A stretch of 64,000 nucleotides of DNA, taken from assembly GCA_023374045.1 (NCBI GenBank), contig CM041776.1, positions 144,091,296 through 144,155,295 of the forward strand, given 5' to 3'. A model generated the notes under the pieces. The model did not search any database. It had not been told where the DNA came from and was given only the letters and a program-made list of their open reading frames with translations. Position 1 is the stretch's first letter, and each line of letters begins with the position of its first letter. This DNA comes from Limonium bicolor (lineage: Eukaryota > Streptophyta > Magnoliopsida > Caryophyllales > Plumbaginaceae). Made by a program: the position numbers and the translations under genes. Of the stretch, positions 10,024-20,423 are shown one piece after another.

Positions 10024-11094
10024 GTACCGCCTAAACTGTTGAATGAAATAAATGATTGCATACCGCATTTCATGCATGTGTGTATTAGTGAGTCCAAGTG
10101 TACAATTATGTGAGTAAAGAGTTAAAGTATAGTGTGAAAGTCACCTAATTAGGTAATTCTAAACTTAAAGGAACCTTCAATATATGTTATCTAATCCCAC
10201 CCACACCAAACCCTGAAGAAACCACCATCAACATCACCGACTTTCCAATGGAGCTATGTCAGGTTATCCAGCCATGTATGATACTCTTAAATGGATACCT
10301 GACACCGGAAGCACAAGCCCATATCATCAGACGATGCAATGAACTTGGAGCAACACCTGGAGGTTTCTACACACCCGAATACCCGAACGGATCAAGAATG
10401 AGATTGAAGATGATGTGCATGGGTAAGGACTGGAATCCTTACACCAAGTCATATCAAGAAGTGTGAGCTGAAGACGGAGCAACTGTACCAATGATACCTG
10501 AGGAGTTCCTTGCGGTCGTTAACCACGCCGTGGGAATTGCTCAGCAAGTTGAAACAGATTCAATTCCAAGTGTTAAAGCAGATTTGTGTATTGTGAACTT
10601 CTACCCAAAAGGTGGTCGATTAGGTTTACACCAAGATAAGGACGAGTCACCCGAGTCTCTAAGTAAGGGAGTACCCGTGGTGTCTTGGTCCATTGGTGAT
10701 ACTGCAGTGTTTATATATGGCGAGCAGAAGCGTGCTGATCTTGCAAAGAAGTTAGTACTAAAATCAGGAGATGTGTTAATCATGGGTGGGCAGTCAAGGA
10801 TGCTATATCATGGCATCAGGAAGATCAAACTGAATACCGCACCGTCGGCAGTGGTCAATGCCACACACATAAAACCCGGACGTTTGAATTTGACTTTCAG
10901 ACAGTTTTAAAGCCTTGTATAATTATGTAATGTGTTAAGCCAGTGTATGTTAAGGCTGTTAAATATGTGTTAGTTATGTCAACAGTGTAAACCAACGAAT
11001 GATGTAAGAAGAGTGTGTTAATGAATAAAGTGGAGTTGTTGAAGTATATCAACCGTGTTGTTAAACAAAACTTATTATTTTGCCAATGAATTAG
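10024..11094 (+). other. Alternative intron spanning the AlkB ORF
   Basis: The phase-1 donor at 10024 (ccag|gtaccg) and the acceptor at 11094 (gaattag|gctgtg, preceded by a T-rich run) would join zinc knuckle to protease in frame and skip AlkB. A shorter splice, 10024-10152 (attag|gt), joins zinc knuckle to AlkB in the same phase. The stretch 10911-11094 has no coding sign. Confidence 0.5.
10153..10910 (+). pseudogene. AlkB-family 2OG-Fe(II) dioxygenase ORF in retrotransposon
   Basis: AlkB enzymes use 2-oxoglutarate, O2 and Fe(II) to remove alkyl groups from nucleic-acid bases. The sequence is most like plant ALKBH1, which acts on methylated DNA or tRNA bases. From ATG 10248 the frame gives an N-terminal part (10248-10466) with GFYTPEYPNGSRMRLKMMCMG, then a TGA at 10464-10466. 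The same frame continues to 10910. In the C-terminal part, counted from Met at 10491, the iron ligands H47, D49 (HQDKDE) and H107, and the 2OG-binding RxNxTxR (R131 to R137), are all present. The TGA is one C-to-T step from CGA. The frame is open upstream to about 10153, so an in-frame Gag fusion by splicing is possible. There are no introns within the domain, which suggests capture from a spliced mRNA. The AlkB identity is firm; its function is inferred. Confidence 0.9.
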
Positions 11095-14000
11095 GCTGTG
11101 CTCTCGGAACGGGAGGTATACTGAGTGTCTGCAATGAGGCAGAAGCCGGCAAGAGCGGCACAATCCTCACCGGTACCTTTCCAGTCAATGGCGTGGACGC
11201 TTCGATCTTGTTCGACTCCGGAGCCTCTCATACATTTATTTCGCTATCCTTTGCGAAGAGGCTGGGGTTAGACGGTGATGAGATGCCAGACTTCCTAGTC
11301 ACTCTCCCGTCGAAAGAGCGGATCAGGTGTACCCGCTACCACCGAGATGTTGTTGTGCGAATCAGAGGTGAAGAGTTTCCGATCGACTTGATAGAGTTCG
11401 ACGGACTTGGTTTTGATGTGATTGTCGGGATGAACTGGTTGGAGCGGTACAAGGGCAGAATCCTGTGTGCCGAGCATCGTCTGCTTCTTCGGAGTCCATC
11501 TGGGGTTACTATATCTTACCGCTAGAGGCCTAGGGAGCCTTCGACTCAGATCATCACCGCCATGGCTATGTGTCGTGAACTATGACGAGGGAGTGATGTA
11601 TACCTCTGCTATGTCCAGGACATAGAGAGAGACCCAGAGTTTAGTTCGTATGTGCCGGTAGTGTCGGAGTTTCCTGATGTATTTCCTAAGGAACTGTCGG
11701 GCATGCCGCCAGCACGGGAAGTAGAGTTTGAAATTGATTTGGTTCCGGGCACCAGACCAATTGCGAAGGCGCCCTATCGTATGGCTCCAGCAGAGATGAC
11801 AGAGCTCAAGGAGTAGCTGAGAGACCTACTCGACAAGGGATTTATCCGCCCTAGCGTTTCACCATGGGGAGCGCCTGTCCTCTTCGTGAAGAAGAAGGAC
11901 GGTAGTCTCCGCCTGTGTATTGACTATCGGGAACTGAATGCAGTTACGGTGAAGAACCGTTACCCTTTACCACGCATCGACGACTTATTTGATCAATTGA
12001 AGGGAGCATCAGTATTCTCCAAGATAGATCTACGATCCGGATACCATCAGATTGCCATCCGTGACAGTGATATTGAGAAGACAGCGTTCAGAACTAGATA
12101 TGGACATTATGAGTTTACGGTTATGCCGTTTGGTTTATCCAATGCACCAGCGAAGTTCATGGATTTAATGAACCGCTTGTTCCAAGATCAGTTGGACAAG
12201 TCAGTGGTAGTCTTCATCGACGATATTCTTGTGTACTCGAAATCGAGAGGTGAGCATGAAAGCCACCTGAGAAATGTGTTACAAACATTGAGGAAGAATC
12301 AGTTGTATGCTAAATTTTTGAAGTGTGAATTTTGGTTGAACCAAGTATCTTTTCTTGGTCATGTGATTTCTGAGGCCGGGATCGCTGTTGATCCGGCAAA
12401 GATTGATGCAGTGCGCACCTGGCCTTGGCCGAAGACAGTTACCGATATCAGGAGCTTCCTCGGTCTGGCAGGTTATTATAGGAGGTTTGTGAAGGACTTC
12501 TCCAGTGTCTCGAAGTCGATGACTTCCTTAATGAAGAAGGATGCACCATTCGAGTGGACAGTCGACTGTGAGAGTTCTTTCCAGAGTCTCAAGGATGCTC
12601 TGACATCTGCACCAGTCCTGACTATACCAGACGGTCCAGATGGTTTTGAGGTCTATTGCAACGCATCAGGTAGAGGTATGGGTTGTGTGTTGATGCAACA
12701 CGGGAAGGTCGTAGCTTACGCCTCCCGACAGCTGAAGAAGCATGAAGAGAACTACCCTACCCACAATTTAGAATTGGGTGCCATTGTCTTCGCACTGAAG
12801 ATATGGCGACATTATTTGTATGGGGTAAGTGTGACAATTTATTCGGACCACAAAAGCTTAAAGTACTTGTTCACTCAGAAGGAGTTGAACATGAGGCAAA
12901 GAAGGTGGGTTGAGTTTCTAAACGACTACGACATCAATCTACAGTACAAAGAGGGTAAGGCAAATGTGGTAGCTGACGCATTGAGTCGCCGAGCACACTC
13001 TCTCCATTCGCTAGTCTCTCATACTGGCTTGGTTGAAGAGGTGCGGAGTGCTCAGATGACGGATCAGTATATGATGGACATTAGACAGAAGCTTATTGAT
13101 GGCACATTCGAGGGTCAGAAGTATGACTTCAGACTCCACGATGATGACCTGATTAGGCTTAATGGCCGATTGTGTATACCGAGGAGTAGCGCTGAGTTGA
13201 AGGAGCGCATATTGAGTGAATCCCATTGTTCTACTACTTCGATTCACCCCGGAGCTTCAAAGATGTATAAGGGTATGAAAAGATATTTTTGGTGGACTGG
13301 AATGAAAAAAGATGTAAGTGATTATGTGTTGAGGTGTCTCACTTGTCAGAAGGTCAAGTTTGAGCACCGACGGCCTGGTGGTATGGTACAGCCAATGCCA
13401 GTGCCTGAGTGGAAGTTCCATGATATTTCTATGGACTTCGTAGTAGGGCTTCCGCCTACAAGGGGAGGTTTGAATATGATTTGGGTTATTGTTGACCGAC
13501 TGACCAAGGTGGCTCGATTCATACTGATGAAGGACACCTGGAAAGTGGCAAAACTGGCAGAACTCTTTGACAGAGAAATTGTAAGACATCATGGGGTACC
13601 GAAAACCATTGTATCTGACAGAGATACCAGATTCTTATCGAGGTATTGGAAGTCCACACGGGAAGCGCTTGGTACCGAGCTGAAGCTAAGTACAACGTTC
13701 CACCCGCAGACAGATGGTCAGAGTGAGCGTACCATCCAGACACTTGAGGATATGTTACGTGCTTGTGCACTTGACTTTCAGACCAGCTGGATTGATAAGT
13801 TACATCTGATCGAGTTTAGTTACAACAACAGTTACCATGCATCGATCAAGATGTCTCCCTTCCAGGCTTTGTACGGTAGACCATGCCGCACGCCATTATG
13901 CTGGGATGAGTCGAGTGAGACGGTCATTATAGGACCAGAGTATCTTGAACAAGTACAGGCAGAAGTTCGCCAGATCCGGGCTAATATGAAGGCAGCTCAG

Positions 14001-14474
14001 GATAGACAAAAGTCGTACGCAGATGTGCGCAGACGTGACCTGGAGTTCGCCGTGGGCGATCAGGTATTTTTGAGAGTATCCCCCATGAAGGGAGTATTTC
14101 GTTTTGGCCAGAAAGGCAAGTTGAGCCCAAAATATGTGGGGCCTTATGTTGTGATGGAGCGGATCGGCCCGGTAGCTTACAGACTTGATCTACCCGCCGA
14201 GCTGGGCAAGGTACATGATGTATTTCATGTGTCCCAGTTGAACAAATATATGTCTCATCCGTCTCATGTGCTTCAGCCTGAAAGGCTAACCTTAGAGCCG
14301 ACCATGCGATCTATGGAGACTCCGGTACGGATTCTGGATACTAAGACTCGAGACACTCGCCATAAGTCTGTGAGACTGGTGAAAGTTCTTTGGTCTAACC
14401 AGGACGTTGAGGAGGCCACTTGGGAGCTGGAAGATAAGATGAAGGCGAAGTACCCGCCATTGTTTACTTCTTAG
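11095..14474 (+). pseudogene. pol: Pol polyprotein: protease, RT, RNase H, integrase, chromodomain
   Basis: One frame carries the whole polyprotein. The aspartic protease has LFDSGASHT with Asp at 11214. RT begins near 11700 and has FIDD (residues 110-113 counted from 11886). RNase H retains E296, D321 and D364, but its first catalytic Asp is Asn (AAC, 12660). Integrase has an HHCC zinc finger (H447, H454, C484, C487), catalytic D517, D578 and E614 (35-residue spacing) and a GPY-type C-terminal module. A chromodomain-like tail is at about residues 805-862 (VKVLW...EEATWE). Three stops break the frame: TAG 11523, TGA 11583 and TAG 11814. Each is one C-to-T step from a sense codon, and there is no frameshift. 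From 11886 to the TAG at 14472 the frame is uninterrupted. The tail resembles Tekay/Del chromoviruses. Confidence 0.95.
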
Positions 14475-14794
14475 TGTTTATGTGTATAGGGTACGGGGCG
14501 TACCCCTTTTTAAGGGGGGTAGAGCCGTTTCGGTTATGTGTGTACGACGTGTATTTAAATACATCGTCTATGTTATGTTGTTATGTTACAGACCGTTGTG
14601 TCTGAATGATGTGGATGATGTTGTATGGACCGTGTGTCCAATGTTATGTATCCGATGTTATGTTGTATGGAATTTGTGTCCAATGTTATGTAAGTGTGTT
14701 GTTAATATTGTTATGGAAGTATTGTTTATATGTATTCCCGTGTTCTAACATTTAGGATATGTGGAAGTGTGAACTTTGAGGACAAAGTTCTTTT
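14475..14794 (+). other. 3' untranslated region of E1
   Basis: About 320 bp, T-rich and Tg-rich, with short imperfect repeats of tgttatgt and gtgtccaatg. The ORF in it is not supported. It ends in the hairpin gaactttg-agga-caaagttc (14771-14790). Confidence 0.6.
14489..14522 (+). other. Second polypurine tract just after pol
   Basis: A small hairpin (gggtac / gtaccc) is followed by aaggggggtag, almost a copy of the true PPT but 285 bp upstream of the LTR. E2 has the same arrangement (41924-41960). Confidence 0.6.
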
Positions 14795-14807
14795 AAGGGG
14801 GGTAGAT
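14795..14807 (+). other. Polypurine tract of E1
   Basis: aaggggggtagat directly before the 3' LTR: the plus-strand primer site. A perfect 8-bp hairpin with loop agga lies just upstream. Confidence 0.9.
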
Positions 14808-15433
14808 TGAAATACCCCAAACCTTAGTATGTTGTTTAAACACCTAAATGGGGTATATTAAGACTAAAAAGAGTCTTAGAAACATTAGTAAACAATTTAA
14901 ACCATAGAGAACACAAATAAATGCCTTAAAGTCAATTAGGGCTAAAATGTGCTCTAAGCTTGGGATGAGCTTGGTTAAGACCTAATGAACTTACCAAGAC
15001 CTTATTTATATACTAATGAACATATTAAACCAATTACCAAAGAAAACCAAGCTTGAAAACAAGTTAAAACACAAATGTGCTTTAAGGAGTCTTAAAGCAC
15101 ATTTTTGAAAAATTGTCTTGTAAAAGAGTTTTGAATGGCTAAATGTCCATCATTACTTTTTAATTAACATGTGTACTATATAGTATCACATTTGGAAGTC
15201 TATATCAATGGGAAATCAAAAATTTCACTTCTATGTGCCTTGTTTTTGTGAATAGTACTAAAATAAGCTAGTATGTAACATATGTTGTTATAAGTAATTA
15301 AATTGATCAAAAAAGATTAAAACACCCCTAAGTAACTATTGGGGGCCGGTTTTTGTAAGTGTGGTGACTCACCACTCTTGTTAACATGTTAAGTAAATAA
15401 AGAAGACTAGATAAGTTACTATTTACTTTAAGG

Positions 15434-15442
15434 TATAAATAT
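15434..15442 (+). promoter_or_regulatory. TATA box of the E1 LTR
   Basis: tataaatat about 627 bp into the LTR, followed by a CT-rich stretch typical of a plant transcription start. It lies inside the segment that the 5' LTR has lost. Confidence 0.6.
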
Positions 15443-17082
15443 CTTCTAAAAGCAAAACCAATCTTCATTCTCTCATTTCTCTTCATTTCACACGCCTCCC
15501 AAGCTCTCTTCTACCTCTTCTTCATTCTCCATTTACGGTTTGCAATAGAACACACCAAACTCCATCTTCCATTGTCATTATCTCCTAGCTCACTTAACCA
15601 AATCAAAAACAAACACCACCATTCTCTTCCTCTCATCAGGCTCTTCATTCCTATCTTCTCAAAACTTCAAGACCACCATTTCAGTTCCATGGAGTTCCAC
15701 CATTGAAGGAGCTTGAGCTTATATTTCTACATATTATTGATCTCCTTTGCTTCTAGGTAAGGAATCTCAAAGAAAAATGATGTTTCCTTCATGTTTTTAT
15801 CTTGACCGAGAATCACTCTTAATGGGGTCCTTATGTTGCTTTGTTCTAGCTTCATTTCAACCTTTCAAGGACTAGGTGGAGTCCTCTCTTGATAAATATT
15901 CAAACTCTCTTCAAGTTCTAAAGTAAAACAATTATCTTAATGCTTTTGAAACAATGTACAATCTAGGGTTTACAATGAGATGAAGCTTAAAGCTTGAATA
16001 CTCATTATGTTGTTTGTATAATGTTTAGAAGTTGACAAACAATCTAAAGCCTTGCTGATTTTGAACAAGGAAACAAGAAAGAAGTTTGTGAGGAAAAAAG
16101 GTAAATATGCTAACCTAATGTGGTTTAAACTCTTAGGAGAAATGAGCTTGTATTGCTTATGAAAATGATCTAAGGAGCCAATGGGAAGTGACTTAGAAGG
16201 ATGCTCTTAAGGGCTTAGTAAAAGGCATATGTGTTGTTGAGTGTATTTGCAGGTCAAAGGCAAATATATTGTGGAAATTCAGTGTTTATGATTTATGCAT
16301 CTTAAGGGCCTAAGAGCCATGTTATTTAATGGTCTAAGTGCCATGCAATTTAAATTATGCACTATATTGTGATGTAGTGCTAAATGTGTGAAGTTGTGTA
16401 TAAGAATGTGTTTGATGGGTTTTAAGTGTTTTTGGTTGTTTAATGGTGAAAGCAATGTGTTTTGGTTTAGTAATGTTCTAGGAGAACCCATGTTGAAATT
16501 TAGATAATATATAAGAAGCTTTAGGTGTTTAAAATGAGTTTTGGTAAGTTAGAAAGTGCTTAGAATGGTTAAGTGTTCTACTAGTGAAAGAAACATGCAT
16601 TAAGGTATTCTAAGATGTAAAAAGGGCTTAGGCAATGTTCTAGAGGGTTTAGAATGCAAAAGAATGTTTTGGGACATTTCATGATCATGGTGAGATTGCA
16701 TTTAGGACTTGTGTATTGTTGGTGAAAAGTGATGAAGTGATTTGTTGCATGGGAATCTATAAACTTGTAAAGATGTCCAAGGAGTTGTTTAGGAAGAAAA
16801 GATGCTTAGGAGATGGTGTTGTAGTGTTGAGAAAACATTTGGGAATAGTGGAGAGTTATAGGTATGAAGCACCACATAGAAACTTAGTGAAAAACATTAT
16901 AAGTGTAAACCTTTTTATAAGAATTTGTGTAAATGCTTGAGGAGGATTTTAGTGAATGATTTAAGGAGTTTTAAGGAGGTCTTAAGGTGTGTTTGAAGTG
17001 CCCAAATGAGGTTAGGACATGCTAGGATATATGAGGTGAATTTTGGAGTTAAATGGGCAATGGAAAATAAGGGTCTGGAGCA

Positions 17083-17490
17083 GACCGATCTTGCGACCGA
17101 ACATGCCAAGATCGGTCGAGCCCAGTTTACCCTGCGAGAAATGGACTCTTGAATGGACCGACCTTGGGGACCGGACTTGCAAGGTCGGTCGAGCATGGAT
17201 TTTTGGTACGGATTAAGTCTCTGGAATAGACCGACCTTGAGACCGAACTTGCCAAGATCGGTCGGGCCTGAATTTTCAAAGGGGAAAAACTCTCGGGAAT
17301 AGACCGACCTTGTGGACCGAACTTGCAAGGTCGGTCGGAGTAGAATTTTCTGGCGGTAATATGTTCTGGAATGGACCGACCATGGGACCGAGTTTGTATG
17401 GTCGGTCGTAGTGTAAATTTTCAAACCCGGAAGTCACTGGAATGGACCGACCTTGTGTAAGGTCGGTCGGTAAGGTCAGTCGGACCAAAA
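17083..17490 (+). repeat. Palindromic ggtcggtc array, E1 3' LTR
   Basis: Six or so units, each with gaccgacctt...aaggtcggtc in inverted orientation around a short gggaccggactt-like loop, separated by unlike spacers that often end in ctggaat. It is GC-rich against AT-rich surroundings. Confidence 0.9.
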
Positions 17491-18849
17491 CTTGTTAAAA
17501 AAAAGAAACAAAGAGTGGCAAATGTAGTTAACCCTAGGGGGTATAATGTAGGTAATGAAGGATTAGTTTGGGCATTAAAACATGTCATATAATCATGTTA
17601 AACATTAAGTAAACTTGGAGTTAAGTAATTAATTAACTGACATTCTTAAACATGTATAGGAGTGACCTACGGTGGAAATCAATCGAAGCAAGGACCAAGG
17701 TATGGTTTTCTTGCAGTCTGTTGCCTACCGGTTTACACCGGCTTGTGTGTTGTTGTTTTTTTTGTGTGTTTATAACGTTATAAGACTTAATCATGTAATG
17801 AGTTTACAGTTGTTCATATTATTGCGATGTTGTGGTGTGACTCATTTCCTTTGTGTGTGTCTAACATGACTTACCACCTGTTGTGAATTGTTTGTTAAGT
17901 TCCACTATTGAACTTCTAACAAGTGCTAACTGGGAAGTGAGGAATCCGGTTGTCCGGACATGTATGTAAGTTAAGAGTAGATATCTGAATCAGATTCGAC
18001 TCTTATGTTGTTAAGATTGTTCTCCTTAATTTGGCGTTCGATCTCCCGCTAGCTTCCTCCAAAGCTTACCTATTCTGACTTATGATCGGTTTTAGTGGGA
18101 ACATGTTGTGTTTATGGGTGTGTTCGGGTCACTATATCCGAACCATCTGTGACTTAAGTTACTCGTTCGAATAACAGAACGGTAATGAGTGTGTGTAACG
18201 AGCTTAACATGAGAGTGAACCATTCTCTAGGCTCTTATGTTATTTAACCTTCTTGGTTGTTATTGTGGAAAGAGTATCCACTGTGTATGTGATGTTGTGC
18301 TATGCAATAATAATGCTATGCCACAAGTTATATTATGTTATGTTATGTTTAAAATGAATGCCATGTTGACATGACAATTAGTTGCGCGTATCCCGGTAGC
18401 CGATGGGCTGCGCGTTAACCATACCAGCCAAGGGTTGCTGACCCCCTCGGGGGCTCCATATTTTTACTGCAGGATGAGGATCGAGGAAGCAGAGTGGCTG
18501 TAGGTTTTAGGCTGCAGTTGTACTTTTGGTTATTTTGGATGTTGAGCCCGGGATGCGCCTGTGCTCCCGTGGCATTATAATTTTGATTCGTTGATACTAC
18601 TATGGCGGTATATTGGCAGTTTACAGTGAAGGCATGTAATTAAATACTCGGTACTGTATATGATGTAATTATGGTTTAGTTCTATGCTCGGGAGTCTGAT
18701 CATCAGACCGGTACACTTGTATTTATTCTGCCTTGTCAACCACGTGGGTGGTTGACGGCGTTGTAGCACCGAAGCGTTTAGTTAATGTTTAGTTGTTTAA
18801 TTCCGCTGCGATTTCAATTAGTTGTGAAGTCCGTTGTAGGGGTGTTACA

Positions 18850-20423
18850 GGCCGATTGGGCTTGGACTTGATAACGGGCCGATTTAGGCTGATGGGCCTT
18901 GGGTTTCGGTTTTTGGGCCTTGGGCTTCAAGTTTGGTAATGGGCCAAATTGGTATGGGCCGAAATTGGGCTTTGGGCCTTGGGTCTCGGTTTTTAGGCCT
19001 TGGGTCAGATTGAGGGTTGGACTTGGGTTAGGGGGTGATCATGAAATTGAGCCCATTTTCCTTTGGGCTTCGAGAATGAATTTCCAATAAATGGGCCGAT
19101 TTGGAAGTTTTGTTGAAACTATTGGCTAGTGGGCTTAAGCCATGACTGAATGAAAATTATTTGAATTTACAAGAGGATTGGATTTTGTTGATTGTATGTT
19201 TTATTCTGAAATTAAGGGATGATTTGGAAAATTTTAGGGAATACGGGTATTCCTCACATGGACCGTGTCTAGGACCCGTATGCATTGAGGATACCCCAAA
19301 CCTAGAGCTGTCTAAAATGGACCTCAAAGGTCCACAAAGAGGGAAACCTGATGGGCTTTCTAGGGCCACCTGCTCCAGCCCGTTTGGCGGGTTATGGACC
19401 AAGCCAGAACAAAATTAGATTAGGGCCAAGGGTTACATGGACCCAAACGGGATTAGTCCATACATTTGCAAAAAATCATATATAGAAGTGAATTTCCCAA
19501 GCTGTATAAACACATATACATACGGATAAGGATTTTAAAAGCCATTCGAATAACACAAATACATGTAAAAAAGAAATTCCGAATCTGTTTAAGTAGTTAC
19601 ACGTGTAGCCATGGGTTTTCAAAAGCCTGAGTTATGTACGCTATATATATATATATATGCATGGAGCAGAGAAATTGGATGAGTAACATACTGACGAAAC
19701 GGAAGATAAGCCAGGCACAGGTACAGGTTTCTAAAAAGCTCATGGTGGCACATTTCTGAAGCTGATGAAAGGTGTGGAACCCTAAACCATGGGTTGCTAA
19801 TTCATTTTTTTAACGCCGTTTATTATCTTTCAATGGCCAAGCAAAGGTCACAAGTAAGAGAAAGTCTGAAAGGTGTAAGATATGGAGGACAGGCTATGTA
19901 CAACAAAGATAATGAATTAAACTAGGAAATGTCAGACAGATTAATACTAAGCATTACTTAATCTAGGCTAAACAGACCTTGCCTCAATACAAACTAACAA
20001 AAATGAGGGTCCTAAATGTGGGGTTTCTAATTCATTGTTACTTCTCCCTATTACTTATCTTTCAGTGATCAATTAAAAGGTTGCACGTGAGCAAAAGCGG
20101 AAATGATCCCTGAAATGAACAACTAAATAAAACACCACTTAACCTGGGCTAATCGATCTTGTCCTTAAAAAAAAGAAACTAGCAGAAATTATGGATCCCA
20201 AAAAGGGGTTGCTAATTTACTCCGTTATTTATCCATCCCCATTTACCGCATACGCATTTTTTAGGGGCAGTCAAATACCAAACTGATCCTGATTCTAAAA
20301 TCTTGCCCGTGACCCAACAAAACACCAGTTTAATACTTCTTTACTCAAGTTTGACAGCTGAATTTCAATAGCTAAAACAAGTGCTAAGTAGATCAAAGCC
20401 AGAAGCAAAATTAGAAGCATCAG
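18850..20423 (-). mobile_element. Tat/Ogre-type LTR, segment 2 of 3
   Basis: This continues the interrupted LTR after E1: gggccgattgggcttgg repeats to about 19000, then unique sequence. Three diverged units of about 200 bp begin near 19790, 20015 and 20200, each with a ggg(g)ttgctaatt-like start and a tcttt-rich middle. No gene is seen. Confidence 0.6.

Larger units (their letters stand above)
5551..18849 (+). mobile_element. E1: complete Tekay/Del-type chromovirus with an AlkB ORF
   Basis: The order is LTR, PBS, gag, AlkB-like ORF, protease, RT, RNase H, integrase, chromodomain-like tail, PPT, LTR. Both LTRs run from tgaaataccc to gtgttaca. The flanks are ggcca (5546-5550) and ggccg (18850-18854), a probable 5-bp target duplication with one change. 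The LTRs are nearly identical outside three length differences, so insertion was recent. The lineage call rests on the initiator-Met PBS, the integrase order and the C-terminal chromodomain-like segment. This copy is inactivated by several nonsense codons, a mutated RNase H residue and a promoterless 5' LTR. Confidence 0.95.
14808..18849 (+). repeat. 3' LTR of E1 (4042 bp, undeleted)
   Basis: It starts tgaaataccc and ends gtgttaca. It keeps the 1021-bp segment (15125-16145) and the 220-bp array segment missing from the 5' LTR. It also holds a pyrimidine-rich leader-like stretch after the TATA box (15460-15680). Confidence 0.95.

Noticed and set aside
14482..14748. 88-residue ORF after pol in E1
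   Set aside because: T-rich and Cys/Val-rich, in the 3' untranslated region, with no homologue in E2 at the same place.
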